Shown: positions 33,562-48,186, counted from the first letter of the stretch. The stretch is 64,000 nucleotides of DNA from Perilla frutescens (GCA_026008535.1 BRKX01000014.1:3658001-3722000), one strand, 5' to 3'. Notes: a model not told the origin generated them from the letters alone. Program-made: numbers and translations.

Positions 33562-34986
33562 GATTTTACATTAGTTTCAGTGCTATTTAATTATGCATTT
33601 TACATTGGTTTACTCGTGCTTTTATCCCAGTTTATTCGAATTTCATACGTTCTTGGAGTTTGGTGTGCTTATCTGATTTTACAGGTTTTGTCCTGAAATT
33701 TGCTGTATTTTGATTAAACAAACAGTTGATGAACTCCCGAGAGAATGTTAAGAAGAAAGTGGATTAAAAAGACAGGACGAAACGAGTCAGAAGCAGACTC
33801 ATGGCTGCGGCTCGCTAGTGTACCCGCGGGTGATCACGAGCCGGCCACTGCAACGTCGCGACAGAGAAGGAGTTGTGTTGAAGAAAATTCGCGACCTTGG
33901 TCGCGAATATTGAAGAGGGTTGTTAATATTTGGCCACGTCAAGACATGTGGCGCCACGGGGAGTCGCGACCAGAGCCGCGGACGTGTCAATCGTGAGCGA
34001 GATCGCAGCTGGGTTGGGCCTGTCTAATCTTTGACCTATTTTTAGGCTTTTCTTTACTTGGTATTTAAAGGTTTGAAGAGCGAAAATTCCAGATAACTTA
34101 CCATACTCTAAAGTTGCCACCAGAGAAAAACAATAGAGGAAAATAGACGCGAAGAACAAGACCAAAGAATTTAAGAGCTTTCAAGATTAGAGACAAATTA
34201 AATCATCCGGGTTTTATTTTATTTGTTCTTAGAAATACAATGTCTTCTTTGTGGATTATTTTAGTTATTTAATTTGTCATGGATAGCTAAAACTCCAGTA
34301 TTCTAGGGTTGGATTATGATTTATTTATGAAGTTCTCCTGATTTATTTTATCTGGTGTCTATGATTTGATCATGTTTTGATTGTTCCTGCTTTTCTCTGT
34401 ATTATTTACCTGATCACTAAATAATATAATCTGATGTGTTAATCCATAAATCGAGAGAGGAGTTTTAACACGTGATCTGAAATAATTAACTGGTTAGTCA
34501 ATATCACTCGACAGAGTTGAGATTAATTTGGAGAACAATAAATCTTTGGAACCATTAGGAGTTGCATAATAGGTATTGAACGGACACGTTAATATTTATT
34601 GTGTGATCTACAATCTAGGCACTTCGAGAGAAGGTTTAGAATACATGAGTGATTGTTCTAGCATGATTTTAATCCCAACATAGACACTAAATGAATTGAT
34701 TAAGAGAATGGATTAAATAATGAGTATCCAATCCTAGAATGCGTCTTTTTATCCAGTGTTTGATTATCTGTGTTGATTTCTGCTGTGGTAATTTAGTTTA
34801 TTTATTATTTTCAGTTTTCAGATAGTTAAATTCAACCATGATTGGTAGTCTAGATAACTGCAGGAAGTTAGATTAAGATAATTAGTAGATTAATTATTAA
34901 ATCTCTGTGGATACGACCTTTGTTCACTGCTATACTAGAAGCATCACTGTACACTTGCAGTTTTATGTGAAAATAATTACCGAACA
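33562..34986 (+). mobile_element. 5' LTR of non-autonomous Ty3/Gypsy element
   Basis: It aligns along its length with the LTR at 39017-40459 and ends ...TTACCGAACA directly before the primer-binding site. The first 11 or so bases of the partner LTR (TGATAAACTGA) are not recognisable here, so this end looks altered, and no target-site duplication is seen. Divergence from the 3' LTR is concentrated in the first half. Confidence 0.85.
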
Positions 34987-34992
34987 AGTTTC

Positions 34993-35010
34993 TGGCGCCG
35001 TTGTCGGGGA
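34993..35010 (+). other. tRNA-Asp primer-binding site
   Basis: TGGCGCCGTTGTCGGGGA lies six bases after the LTR and is complementary, with one mismatch, to the 3' end of plant tRNA-Asp. This primer is used by many Athila/Tat-type Gypsy elements. Confidence 0.85.
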
Positions 35011-35119
35011 TTTAATTTTTATTTACTATTATTTAGATTTAATTTCTCGTGTTAATCTAGACATTTATTTTTTAGTTTAGTTTATTTTCTTTTAAAAATT
35101 TTATAATCATCTTTTTCTT

Positions 35120-37290
35120 GTGATTAGGTTGTGTACGCGTACACGATCTCAAAGAGGATCTCTAGAAAAATATGATCCTGATATTGAAGCCACCGCTCTC
35201 CACAACAATGCAAGGAGAAAAAGAGAGATGGTTGATGCAGCTGACCAAGTTCCTAATCCCGCTGTTCAAATTCAGCGCCTTCAAGCACAATTGGAGGAGA
35301 TGCAGCGGAAGATGCAAGAGCAAGAGGACGCTAGAGCTGCAGAGCCCCCTCCAATCAATGAGCTTTTCATTCTGGTGCTCTACCATGGAGACCCTCCTAG
35401 CCCAAGGATCAATGCGAATAACTTTGAGTTGAAGTCGGGGTTGATTTCCATGGTCCAGCAGAACCAATATGGAGGACGGGCCACTGAAGACCCGAATGCG
35501 CATTTGACGCAATTTTGGAAATCTACAACACAATGAAGATAAACGGAGTCCTTGATGACGATATCTGCTTACGCCTATTCCCATTTTCTCTACGGGATAT
35601 GGCTAAGTAATGGTACCAATCTCTAGGTGCCAGGTCTATCGAGAGTTGGGAAAAACTAGCCCACAAGTTCCTGCACAAGTTCTTCCCACTTGGAGTTACT
35701 CTCAAGCTCAAAGGTGAAATCACTGAGTTTCGCCAGTTCAATGATGAGACATTATATGAGGCTTGGGAGCGGTTCCGGGATATGTTGAGGAAGTGCCCCA
35801 ATCATGGATTTGGGGTAGATCATCAAGTCTACATCTTCTACAACGGGTGCGATATGGAGTTGAAGAGGCTTTTAGATGCCTCTCCAGGTGGTTCTTTGCT
35901 GAATAAAGGCCATGATCAAGCTGTGATGATAATTGAAGACATGGCCACTAACAGCTATCAGTGGGCTAGGGATCGACAAGTGAAGATGTTAAAAAGAGCT
36001 GCAGTAGTTGATGACAATGATCCGATTTCCAGATTGGCGGCTCAGTTGTCTACGTTGAATGCTACCATCAATAGTAGATTTGATGCCATGTCTCAGCAGG
36101 CTACGAATCTCCCCATGAATCAGACTATGGAAGATGTTAACTACGTTAGCCAGAGAGGCGGTTTTGAGAACAATAATTACCGAGACGGAAATCAATTCTA
36201 CCAAGGTAATCGATCCAACCTCTCATATGGAAATCCTAATAGTGCACTGCAGCCCCCACCCGGCTTTTCTGTAACAAATAGAATGATCAACGAGGAAAAA
36301 AAACCGAAGATGGATGATTTGTTAATGGCATTCATGGGAAAGACCGATAAATTCATAGAGGAGTTGCAACCTAGAGTGGAGAAGCTGGAGAATGCGGTTG
36401 GAGCTATGGGTGTGCAAATGAAGATGTTCGAAAAACAATTGAGACAACTGGCTATAGTTGTAGAAAATCATCACCAACCGGGATAGTTCCCTAGCAACAC
36501 CACAGTGAATCCTAAAGAGCAGTGCAATGCAATTCATCTACACACTGAAGTCCCTGCATCGATCATCGCCGCTGCAGTTGTTACTCCCAAGACAACTTCT
36601 GACAAGCTGAGTTCTACCATCGAGAGTCTTCAGACGAGTCCTACAGTTCTTTCCACAGTGACTATCCTATTCCCACAGAGGACCTTGAAACAGAAAGTTG
36701 ATGCACATTTCTCTTGATTCTTGGAGATATTCAAGAAGGTGCAAATCAACATTCCTTTGGTAGAGGCGTTACAACATATGCCCAAATATGAAAAATTTCT
36801 CAAGGATATTGTGTTAAAGAAGAAAAAGATTGAGGAGTTCGAGACTGTGCACCTCCCAGAAAACTGCAGTTCTATAATCCAAAGGAAGCTCCCGACTAAG
36901 ATGAAGGATCCGGGGAGTTTTACACTTCCCATCACTATTGGACACAAGCTAGGTGGTCGAGCATTGTGTGATTTAGGGGTGAGCATCAATTTGATGTCGC
37001 TCTTATTCTTCAAGAAGATGAATAGTGGATAACTCAAGCCCACAACTATGTGTTTGCAGATGGCCAACCGATTTGTGGTGTATCCTGAGAAAATTTTGGA
37101 GGATGTGCTAATCAAGGTGAAGGATTTTATATTCACGGTGGATTTTGTGGTGCTGGACATGAAGGAAGATAAAAGCGTCCCTCTTATTTTGGGATGCCCA
37201 TTTTTACGCACCGGATGAGCCAATATCGACCTAGACACGGGGATTCTCACTCTCCTATTTAAAGATGAATAAATACGGTTCTTGTTCGAT
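35120..37290 (+). pseudogene. Broken gag-protease of Ty3/Gypsy (Athila/Tat-like)
   Basis: The first 138 codons hold a coiled-coil-like QIQRLQAQLEEMQRKMQEQ and the start of the gag domain. A frameshift near 35516 and a stop at 35608 interrupt it, then gag continues (WYQSLGARSIESWEKLAHKF and RFRDMLRKCPNHGF) to a stop at 36484. A third block after a stop near 36717 contains the protease motif ALCDLGVSINLMSLLFFKK (Asp codon at 36970), with the D-L-G-x-SIN form seen in Athila/Tat proteases rather than DTG/DSG. More stops follow near 37030, 37216 and 37270. No zinc knuckle, reverse transcriptase, RNase H or integrase is present. It cannot mobilise itself and is broken as it stands. Confidence 0.85.
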
Positions 37291-39016
37291 GTAGAGAAGC
37301 ACCAGGTAGCTGTGGAGTGTAACATCATCACCACTCAAGAATCTGGTTGCGTTACTGATGGTGGAGGCATGGAGATAGAAAATCGGGGAAGAGAATGGGG
37401 GATTCTAATTTTTCTGCTTTTGGGAACTTGAGTTTTCACGTGGTCTGGCTGTCGACATTAAATGCAGCGCTTGTTGGGAGGCATCCCAATGTGTTAGATG
37501 TAATTATTTTGTTTAGATTTTCTTATTTTTGTTTTACGTTTCTTTTTCTAAGTTTTGCAGGTAATAAACATTTGGATGTTGCAGTATGGGGGATAGCAAA
37601 TCAATCAACTTGTCTTTTGACAAGTTTGGGGGAGGGGATTGAACCCGAATGGACATCCACTTGATTTCTGTGAGTGGTCGACGACACCTTCATGCATTTT
37701 TACAAACTTATTCTATCATGTGGATTTGAATAAGTTTGGGAGGCTGTATGCTTGTAGTGTTTAGACCTTTATTTTGGTGTACCTGCTTTACTTGTTTAGT
37801 TTTGTTTTCTATTTCCCCGGATATTTTAATAAAAAATTCAAAATTTAATCTTGGATTTTACTTGGGATTTAGATGATATATGCTTTATGGTTTATGGTTT
37901 AGTGTTATTGATTGAGATATTTGATTGAGAATGATTTGAGCATGTATATCATGATTTGAACGAGCATGTGTTTTGAAGATTTTTTAGCTTTATTTTGGCC
38001 AATGTGAGCTGTGAGATTTTGAGTCTACAAGACTTTTGTCTTAATTTTTGTTCTTGTGTGTTGGTTGTCTATACACTTGTTTCTCTAGAACTTGCATGTC
38101 GTCTTGCTTGAGATTGAGTTGTTGTGCTTGAAAGCAAGAGATGATAATAGGTCATCCTTTCTTTAGTCATGATATCCCATACACTGTCCTAAATTCATTT
38201 TTATTCCTTTTTGAGCCCTCTTGTGCCTAAATACAATTTCTTTGAAAGCCTATTTGGGATTTAAGTTGTTGATTTTTATAGAGAAAAAGGAAGAAGGGTA
38301 GGGAATATTGGAGTTGGGATGGTGGAGAAATTTGAAGAATATGGTGAAAAAATTGGTGAATTTTGTTGGTGCACAAAAGAGAGTGTTGTGTGAGTCAAAA
38401 GAAAAAAAAGAAAAAAAATATGAAAATTGCCAATAAAAGAAATAAAAAAAGAGACCAAAGGTCCATGAGTTGAAAAAAATATGTGGATGTTTAAGGGTGT
38501 GTAGGAGGAAGCTGGAAAAAATTCCAACTTGTGCATGATGAGAAAAGTAGTTAGGAGTAGAGAGTAAAAGTGGTGAATTGGTTCTACAATTATTTTGTCA
38601 CTTTAACTAAATATTCCTAACCTTTACATGAGCCTACATTACAACCTTAGAAAAAGTCCTATTTGATCTTAATTTTAAGCGTATTTGTTTGTCAGTGAAG
38701 AGTTGACATTACATGCAAGCTTATGGTAGATCAAGTGTATGGTTCAACGATTCGATGAGTGCTTACCCTTACTTTATCACACTTTGAGTATTTGAGTGAA
38801 ACACACACTGGTGAGAATTATTGGCTTGATATTTGCTCGTTGAAATCTATTGCATGTGTGCATGATTTGAGTGTTGTGCTTGTTCTTGTCAGTTCCCGAT
38901 TAGATTTTCGAGGTTGTGAATGCTAGATTGTAGATTGTGGAGTTATGAATTGTTTGAATTCTATGTTTAGTTTTTGTTTTTTTTAGGGACAAACAAACTC
39001 TTAAGTTTGGGGGAGT
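37291..39016 (+). mobile_element. 3' non-coding internal region with PPT
   Basis: CGCTTGTTGGGAGGCATCCC at about 37467 resembles the block found after the pol region in Tat-type elements. Purine motifs of AAGTTTGGG-GAGG type occur near 37623 and 37732, and AAGTTTGGGGGAG (39003-39015) is the probable functional polypurine tract next to the 3' LTR. There is no credible ORF. The missing polymerase region would lie between the protease and this block. Confidence 0.7.
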
Positions 39017-40459
39017 TGATAAACTGAGATTTTACACTAGTTTCAGTGCTATTTAATTATGCATTTTTCACTGGTTTACTCGCGTTTTTATCCCACTTTA
39101 TTCGAATTTAATACGTTCTTAGAGTTTGGTGTATTTATCTGATTTTACAAGTTTTGTTCCAAGATTTGCTGTATTTTGATCAAAGAAACAGTTGATGAAG
39201 TCCCGAGAAAATGTCGAGAAGAAAGTGGATCGAAAAAATGGGATGAAATGAGTCAAAAGCAGACTCGCGATCACGGCTCGTGACTGTACCCACGGGTGAG
39301 GTCGCGGGTGATCACGAGCCGACCACTGCAATGTCGCGACAGAGAAGGGGTTGTGCTGAAGAAAATTCGCGACCTTGGTTGCAAATATTGAAGAGGGTCA
39401 CGGATATTTGGCCATGTTAGGACACATGGCGTCACGCTTGCGACCGAAGCCGCGGACGTGTCGGTCGTGAGCGAGGTTGCGGCTAGGATGGGCCTGTCCG
39501 ATCTTTGACCTATTTTTGTGCTTTTCTTTACTTGGTATTTAAGGGTTTGAAGAGCCAAAATTCCAGATAACTTACCATACTCTAAAGTTGCCACCGGAGA
39601 AAAACAGTAGAGGAAAATAGACGAGAAGAACAAGACCATATGATTTAAGAGCTTTCAAAATTAGAGACAAATTAAATCATTCGGATTTTATTTTCTCTAT
39701 TCTTAGAAATACCGTGTCTTCTTTGTGGATTATTTTAGTTATTTAATTTGTCATGGATAGCTAAAACTCCAGTATTCTAGGGTTGGATTATGATTTATTT
39801 ATGAAGTTCTCCTGATTTATTTTATCTGGTGTCTATGATTTGATCATGTTTTGATTGTTCCTGCTTTTCTCTGTATTATTTACATGATCACTAAATAATA
39901 TAATCTGATGTGTTAATCCATAAATCGAGAGAGGAGTTTTAACACGTGATCTGAAATAATTAACTGGTTAGTCAATATCACTCGACAGAGTTGAGATTAA
40001 TTTGGAGAACAATAAATCTTTGGAACCATTAGGAGTTGCATAATAGGTATTGAACGGACACATTAATATTTATTGTGTGATCTACAATCTAGGCACTTCG
40101 AGAGAAGGTTTAGAATACATGAGTGATTGTTCTAGCATGATTTAAATCCCAACATAGACACTAAATGAATTGATTAAGAGAATGGATTAAATAATGAGTA
40201 TCCAATCCTAGAATGCGTCTTTTTATCCAATGTTTGATTATCTGTGTTGATTTCTGCTGTGGTAATTTAATTTATTTATTATTTTCAGTTTTCAGATAGT
40301 TAAATTCAACCATGATTGGTAGTCTAGATAACTGCAGGAAGTTAGATTAAGATAATTAGTAGATTAATTATTAAATCTCTGTGGATACGACCTTTGTTCA
40401 CTACTATACTAGAAGCCTCGTTGTATACTTGCAGTTTAGATGAAAATAATTACCGAACA
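39017..40459 (+). mobile_element. 3' LTR of non-autonomous Ty3/Gypsy element
   Basis: It starts TGATAAACTGAGATTTTACA after the polypurine tract and ends ...TTACCGAACA, 1443 bp. Compared with the 5' LTR it has a 12-bp local duplication near 39295-39312 (GGGTGA-GGTCGC). From about 39715 to the end it is nearly identical to the 5' LTR. Confidence 0.9.
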
Positions 40460-40560
40460 AGGGTTATATTATTTTGTTAAAATATGAAAAACTACGGGAC
40501 TTCTGCTTTGTATGTAGATGTATCGGGTATCTGTTGTGTACTTACTAGTATACAGACTTA
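40460..40560 (+). pseudogene. LINE ORF1 fragment, right part (zinc-knuckle region)
   Basis: YEKLRDFCFVCRCIGYL can be read at about 40486-40536. This matches the YE-x-LP-x-FC-x-x-C-G-x-IGH pattern that follows DUF4283 in plant LINE ORF1 proteins. It continues the fragment interrupted at 33561, so the LTR element inserted in this LINE copy. Confidence 0.65.
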
Positions 40561-43322
<2,762 letters not shown>

Positions 43323-43349
43323 ATGAACCCGTTAAAGAGTCATCGTGTT

Positions 43350-43906
43350 TAGGCGTGTGCAAAATTGAACCAAAACTAAAATACTGAACCAAATCGAGCT
43401 ATTTGGTTTAGTTGGTTTGATCATTTTTTTTTCTTTAATTTTGGTTTTGTTTTGAATATTAAAACTAAAATGTACTAGTTTGGTTAAAACCGAACCAACC
43501 AATACGCACACACACAATATTTATAATTTATAAATATAATATTAATTATACCTAAATCAATAAATTTTATACCTAAATAATATTAGTAATTCAAATATTT
43601 AGTTTCAATTCTCTAGTTTTAAAATTTTAAAAATATTTACTTATTTAAATATTTAATACATTGCTTGTTATCTATTGAGTGCATATTATTTTCTTTAGAT
43701 AAAATGGTTTTGGAAAAACAAAAATAATCATTCAAAATTCGGTTAAACTGAAAATCAAACTAAACTAACCAAAGAATTATGGTTTGGTTGGTTCGGTTAT
43801 ATATATTATTTTGGTTGGTTCGGTTTGAATTTTTTTATAAAAAACGATTATTTAATTTTGTTAGTTTGGCTCGTTTTGCACCGAACCAACCATTTTAACA
43901 CCCCTA
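43350..43906. mobile_element. hAT MITE, 8-bp TSD
   Basis: The left end is TAGGCGTGTGCAAAATTG and the right end in reverse complement is TAGGGGTGTTAAAATGG. The flanks are ATCGTGTT (43342-43349) and ATCATGTT (43907-43914), an 8-bp duplication with one mismatch. The interior is made of GGTTTGGTT/AACCAAACC-type words (GGTTGGTTCGG), common in this plant MITE group. It is non-coding. Confidence 0.8.
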
Positions 43907-43914
43907 ATCATGTT

Positions 43915-45060
43915 CATAGTGTTAACGGGTTCATATGAACCTAGTTACTTTGTTTCCCGGCTCATATATGAACTCGGCAACATCATTAATGTCTTTGTAT
44001 ATTGTTAAAAAATAATGTTATAAAAATTGCTAGAAAAATACTTCGTTATTTTGTTTTGACTACATCAATGGTTTTCCAAATAATAATTGGTCAATAAGTT
44101 CATGACCTTTTTTTTCCTTATAGATTATATTCATGATTTAATAAAATTATGTAGTCAATTAAAGGTTTATTATTGTAATCGATTATGCATTATATTTCGT
44201 ATAATTTATCCCTTGCCCTAAAGAATAACTACGTCATTTCACATACTTTTAAAGATTTAATTGTATGATATCTACTTATGATTTTTGAAATATATATAAA
44301 CTATAGGTAGCCATAATAATTTTAGAAAGGTAGTTCCTACAGATTTAATCAGTAAAATAATTATATGTTTTAATATCCAATCATGGATAAAATATTTCAT
44401 ATGCTATTAAGACATTGTTCATAGCCTAACTTCCAAAACTGTCAATTCATGACCTAAAAAATTATGTATTTTGATTCTTTTAATTATTTTTAATAAATAA
44501 TTTATTAAATTTAATAGCTAATTCATAAAAGAAATTTTCTTGAAGTTAATGTAAAAATACTTAAAAGAATCAAAATATACGAATTTCGGCGTCTTAGATT
44601 GATAGTTTTTATCTTTTAGATTCTGAATTGATAAATAACTTATTTTTCAGATCTTGAATCGATAAAACTCCAGACTAAGGTAATCCTAATTATTTAGTTT
44701 TTACATTGCAGTTTGGATAAAGGCAAGTGGATTATATGTGTGTATAATGTGTTGTCTGATGCAAAATCTAGAAGTTTGTTGAGTTTATGCAAGTTTAAGA
44801 AAACAAGAATTGGTTGGTTAGTGTGTCATATCATCCTTTAAAATCATGAAGAAGAGAATCAGAAAATCCATAAACATCAAACATTAATAGGGTAACGATC
44901 ACTTCATTTTCATGGGCCATCAATTCAAGAGAAAAATGAGGCTAATTGTAAAGTAGGCCAGTATTTTTAGATGAAGACATTCAGTTTATATAGCTTTAAT
45001 TTGCCTCACCCAATAACAATTATCCACCACCACGAATAATACGGTAAACTATCGTGTGTG
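43915..45060. other. Non-coding AT-rich stretch
   Basis: No gene or bounded element is recognisable. A (GT)n(TA)n tract at about 45053-45078 leads into the next TA-flanked element. Confidence 0.5.
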
Positions 45061-45078
45061 TGTGTGTGTATATATATA

Positions 45079-45745
45079 GGGTATGGTTCACATGAGAACC
45101 AATCCCCACGTGAGAACTAGGAACTAATCTCAACCACATAATGTTTTAATCTTATTTAAACTTTAAACATCCATAACTTGCTCATTTTTCATTAGATTAA
45201 CGCAAATTATATATCAAATTAAAGCTATTTTCGTGCTCTTTCATTTAAGATCCATTGTTCATATGTTTATTCGAGAATATATTTTTTCGCCCATAATAGC
45301 GTGATGTTAAGCTCATAATAGCATGACAAAATATTCACGATAACATAGAAGTATACACATAATAACATGAAAAAATATTCATAAAACACATAAATTTTAC
45401 TCATAATAGCAGTAGTAGTGTTCGTTAATAGTAAAACATTATATGTTCATACTAGCATGTATATATGTTCATATTAGCATGCATATATATATTCATATTA
45501 GCATGTATATATGTTCATAATAGCATGATAGTACTCTCATTTTAGCATACAAAATTTATAAGAATAGACAACGGTTTTAAAGTGTTGTCTATATGATTTC
45601 TGAAAATTATACTCAAATATTACAAGTTCGCCACTCCGTCTTTGACCAAAAGTTGACCAAATCTTAGCCATGTAAATCAAAACAATGGATGGATGAGATG
45701 CGTTCCTAGTTCCCACATGGAGTATAGGTTGTCATTTGATCCATC

Positions 45746-45748
<3 letters not shown>
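45079..45748. mobile_element. TA-microsatellite-bounded TIR element 4
   Basis: It is bounded by (TA)n on both sides. The left end GGGTATGGTTCACATGAGAA and right end (reverse complement GAGGATGGATCAAATGACAA) share the GGNTC-x-x-ATGA-AAC-type terminus and the GGGAACTAGGAAC block of elements 1-3. The interior has repeated TTCATATTAGCATGTATAT-like units (about 45440-45545) and an inverted copy of the subterminal module also found in elements 1 and 5 (about 45150-45285). Confidence 0.75.
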
Positions 45749-45800
<52 letters not shown>

Positions 45801-45802
45801 TA

Positions 45803-46941
45803 GAGAGAGATGAACGATCAAATAGGAACCAATTCCCCCTGAAGGAACCTAAGAACCAATCCTAGCCTTAGATTTGATTAGATGTAATGACCATAATTTA
45901 GTCAAAGTTTTAGTCAAAGTAAGGTGGCAAACTTGTAATATTTGAGAACTTAATGAAAGCGGGGTTATTTTCGTAATTTAGAAATTCTGTTATGTTTTTT
46001 CGGATTTTGGGCCCAATTCCCGGAATTAAATAGACAACACTTTAAAACCGTTGTCTTTTCTGGCGTTGTATTAATATACTAACATGAAAGATGTATATTG
46101 CTAACATCAACAGATTTTGTTGCTATCATGAGATAGACTCATATTGCTAACTTGACGAGATCATAATATTAAATTGACACGTATTAAACACCACATATAA
46201 CATTGGACCACATTTAAAATAATACTGTGTAACATGTGTAACATCATTCATACATACAACATATTGCTAATATATTAGAGAATATACACACTGCTAATAT
46301 GTGACTATTAATTTGCTAATATGTTAGTAACACATTGCTAATATGTGAATAATGATATGCTAGCATGACTTAAATTCTCAAATATTACAAGTTTTCAAAA
46401 TAATATTAAGCATTGATAAAGTTATAATTGTTTATGAACTTAACTATATATAGCTCATACTTTAACTATTTTCTCATGAAAGCAACTTAAAATTCAAAGT
46501 CGTGCATAAAAAATTTCATGTTAGCAACATAAACACAAGATATGAGCAATATTGTGATATCATATTAGCAAATATCTGACAGTTACGAGTTGAATATACG
46601 TGAAAAATAGTTTTTTGTATTTTTCATCAATTTTTGCTCAAATAAACATATGCATTATGCATCTTAAATGAAAGAGAATGAAAAAATCTTTAATTTGATA
46701 TATTTTTTGCGTAAATTGGATAAAAAACGAATAAGTTATGATTATTTAAAGTTTTTAGGAATTTTTTAAAAGATGATGTCATCACTTTATTAAAAAAAAT
46801 CTAGAATTACCCCTTATAATTCGAATTTTACATATTTACAACTATGCAACCGCTTTTTTATTCGCCATGTCATCAAAATCCTTGAATTTGATTGGTTCCT
46901 AGGTTCCTTCAGGAGGGTTGGTTCCTATTTGAACCCACCCC
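45803..46941. mobile_element. TA-microsatellite-bounded TIR element 5
   Basis: It lies between a (TA)n(GA)n tract (45749-45810) and (TA)n (46942-46967). The left end has GATCAAATAGGAACCAATTC and the right end in reverse complement GTTCAAATAGGAACCAACCC, followed on both sides by CTGAAGGAACCTA-GAACCAATC. The interior carries many TGCTAATATG/CATGTTAGCA words and the subterminal module (about 46590-46800). It is non-coding. The exact left border is blurred by the GA expansion. Confidence 0.75.
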
Positions 46942-47162
46942 TATATATATATATATATATATATATAGAATCATACATTTATGAATATTAGTTGAGTATT
47001 TAATTTGTGGATAAATCATATCTATTAGATTTGTTACATGGATGGTTAGAATTAATTTTACTTTAATTTTATTTTATAGTTATTTTATGCAGTAAGGTCA
47101 TATTTGTCATGAGAACATTTATGTTGTGTGAACTTTCAAAAAAATTCGGGGTATCATATATA

Positions 47163-47628
47163 CTCCCTCCGTCCCGATTATATAGTCCACGTTTCTATTT
47201 TGAGGTGTCCCGATTATATAGTCCCATTACTATAAGTAGTGTTATTTTTAATAGGAATGTACAATTAAACCCTTATTAGGTTTTGGAATTAAAAAAATTA
47301 AACATTTAAGCTTGTGAAAGTTATAAATCTTAAATATTATTTTTTCAAAAAAAAAGAGAAACATTAATTAAAATTGACCAACTTAATTAATTTGCATGTA
47401 CTTGAATTTGATCAATTATATTGATATTCATTGTATTTGCACTTCATTAATTGTATATTTTCTTTGTTTCAAAAAATTAATACATTAAAGGTGAGCTAAA
47501 ATTTAAGTTTTATTAATTTTCATTAAATAAGGTTAAAGTTGGAAGTTTAACTTTTGTTTCTTGTTTTCATAAATATTTTTAATCTACGTGCGAGTAAAAA
47601 AGGGACTATATAATCGGGACGGAGAGAG
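47163..47628. mobile_element. Stowaway MITE with internal insertion
   Basis: The termini CTCCCTCCGTCCCGATTATA and its inverted copy (CTCTCTCCGTCCCGATTATA) are flanked by TA (47161-47162 and 47629-47630). The first 180 bp and last 110 bp follow the 271-bp copy at 15813. About 190 bp of unrelated AT-rich sequence (roughly 47340-47530) interrupts the middle. Confidence 0.9.
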
Positions 47629-47872
47629 TATTATGTTTCAGAATGCTCAAGTTGTTATTTCGTAATGATTTTTCCACATCTAAGATATTTGTAATTTTAT
47701 AGTGTGCAGTTTTAAAATTGAAGATAAGAATGTCATAATATAGTGTAAATAGATAACTTCATTGGAACAGGAATAATATATTTATATCCATTGGAGCAGT
47801 GATAGGTTCTTCTCGTCACAAAAATTGTAATAATTCATATATATTTATATGGATGTGTGCATGTAAAACACT

Positions 47873-48186
47873 GGTAAATTCTATCGTAAGGGAGTGCAAT
47901 GCATCCCCTCCTATTTGTAATCAATTTTTTTTCTATTTTCAATTTTTATCGGTCAGTCAACAAAATAATTTCGATTTCGGACTATCATAATAAATAATTA
48001 AATATCATAATAGCTAGTTGAAGTGTCACAATATGTTAGTTGAAGCGTCACGATATATTTTTTCAGCCGGTTGAAACTTTTGTTTTTGAACAAAAAAAAA
48101 ACTGCAAATAACCAAAAATTGATGGGCCCGAGACACATGCATGTCAGCAGCAGCAGGAGGGGATGCCCTCCACGATAGAATTTACC
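47873..48186. mobile_element. Mutator-like MITE, 10-bp TSD
   Basis: A perfect direct repeat GTAAAACACT lies at 47863-47872 and 48187-48196. The TIR begins GGTAAATTCTATCGT at both ends and continues to CATCCCCTCC on each side. At 314 bp it has no coding capacity. The long duplication and TIR type suggest a Mutator-superfamily MITE. Confidence 0.88.

Noticed and set aside
35162..35801. Minus-strand ORFs over the Gypsy gag
   Set aside because: They are shadows of the sense gag frames.
38276..38536. Minus-strand ORF in the 3' internal region of the Gypsy element
   Set aside because: It is a low-complexity Phe/Ser-rich translation of an A-rich purine stretch with no domain.
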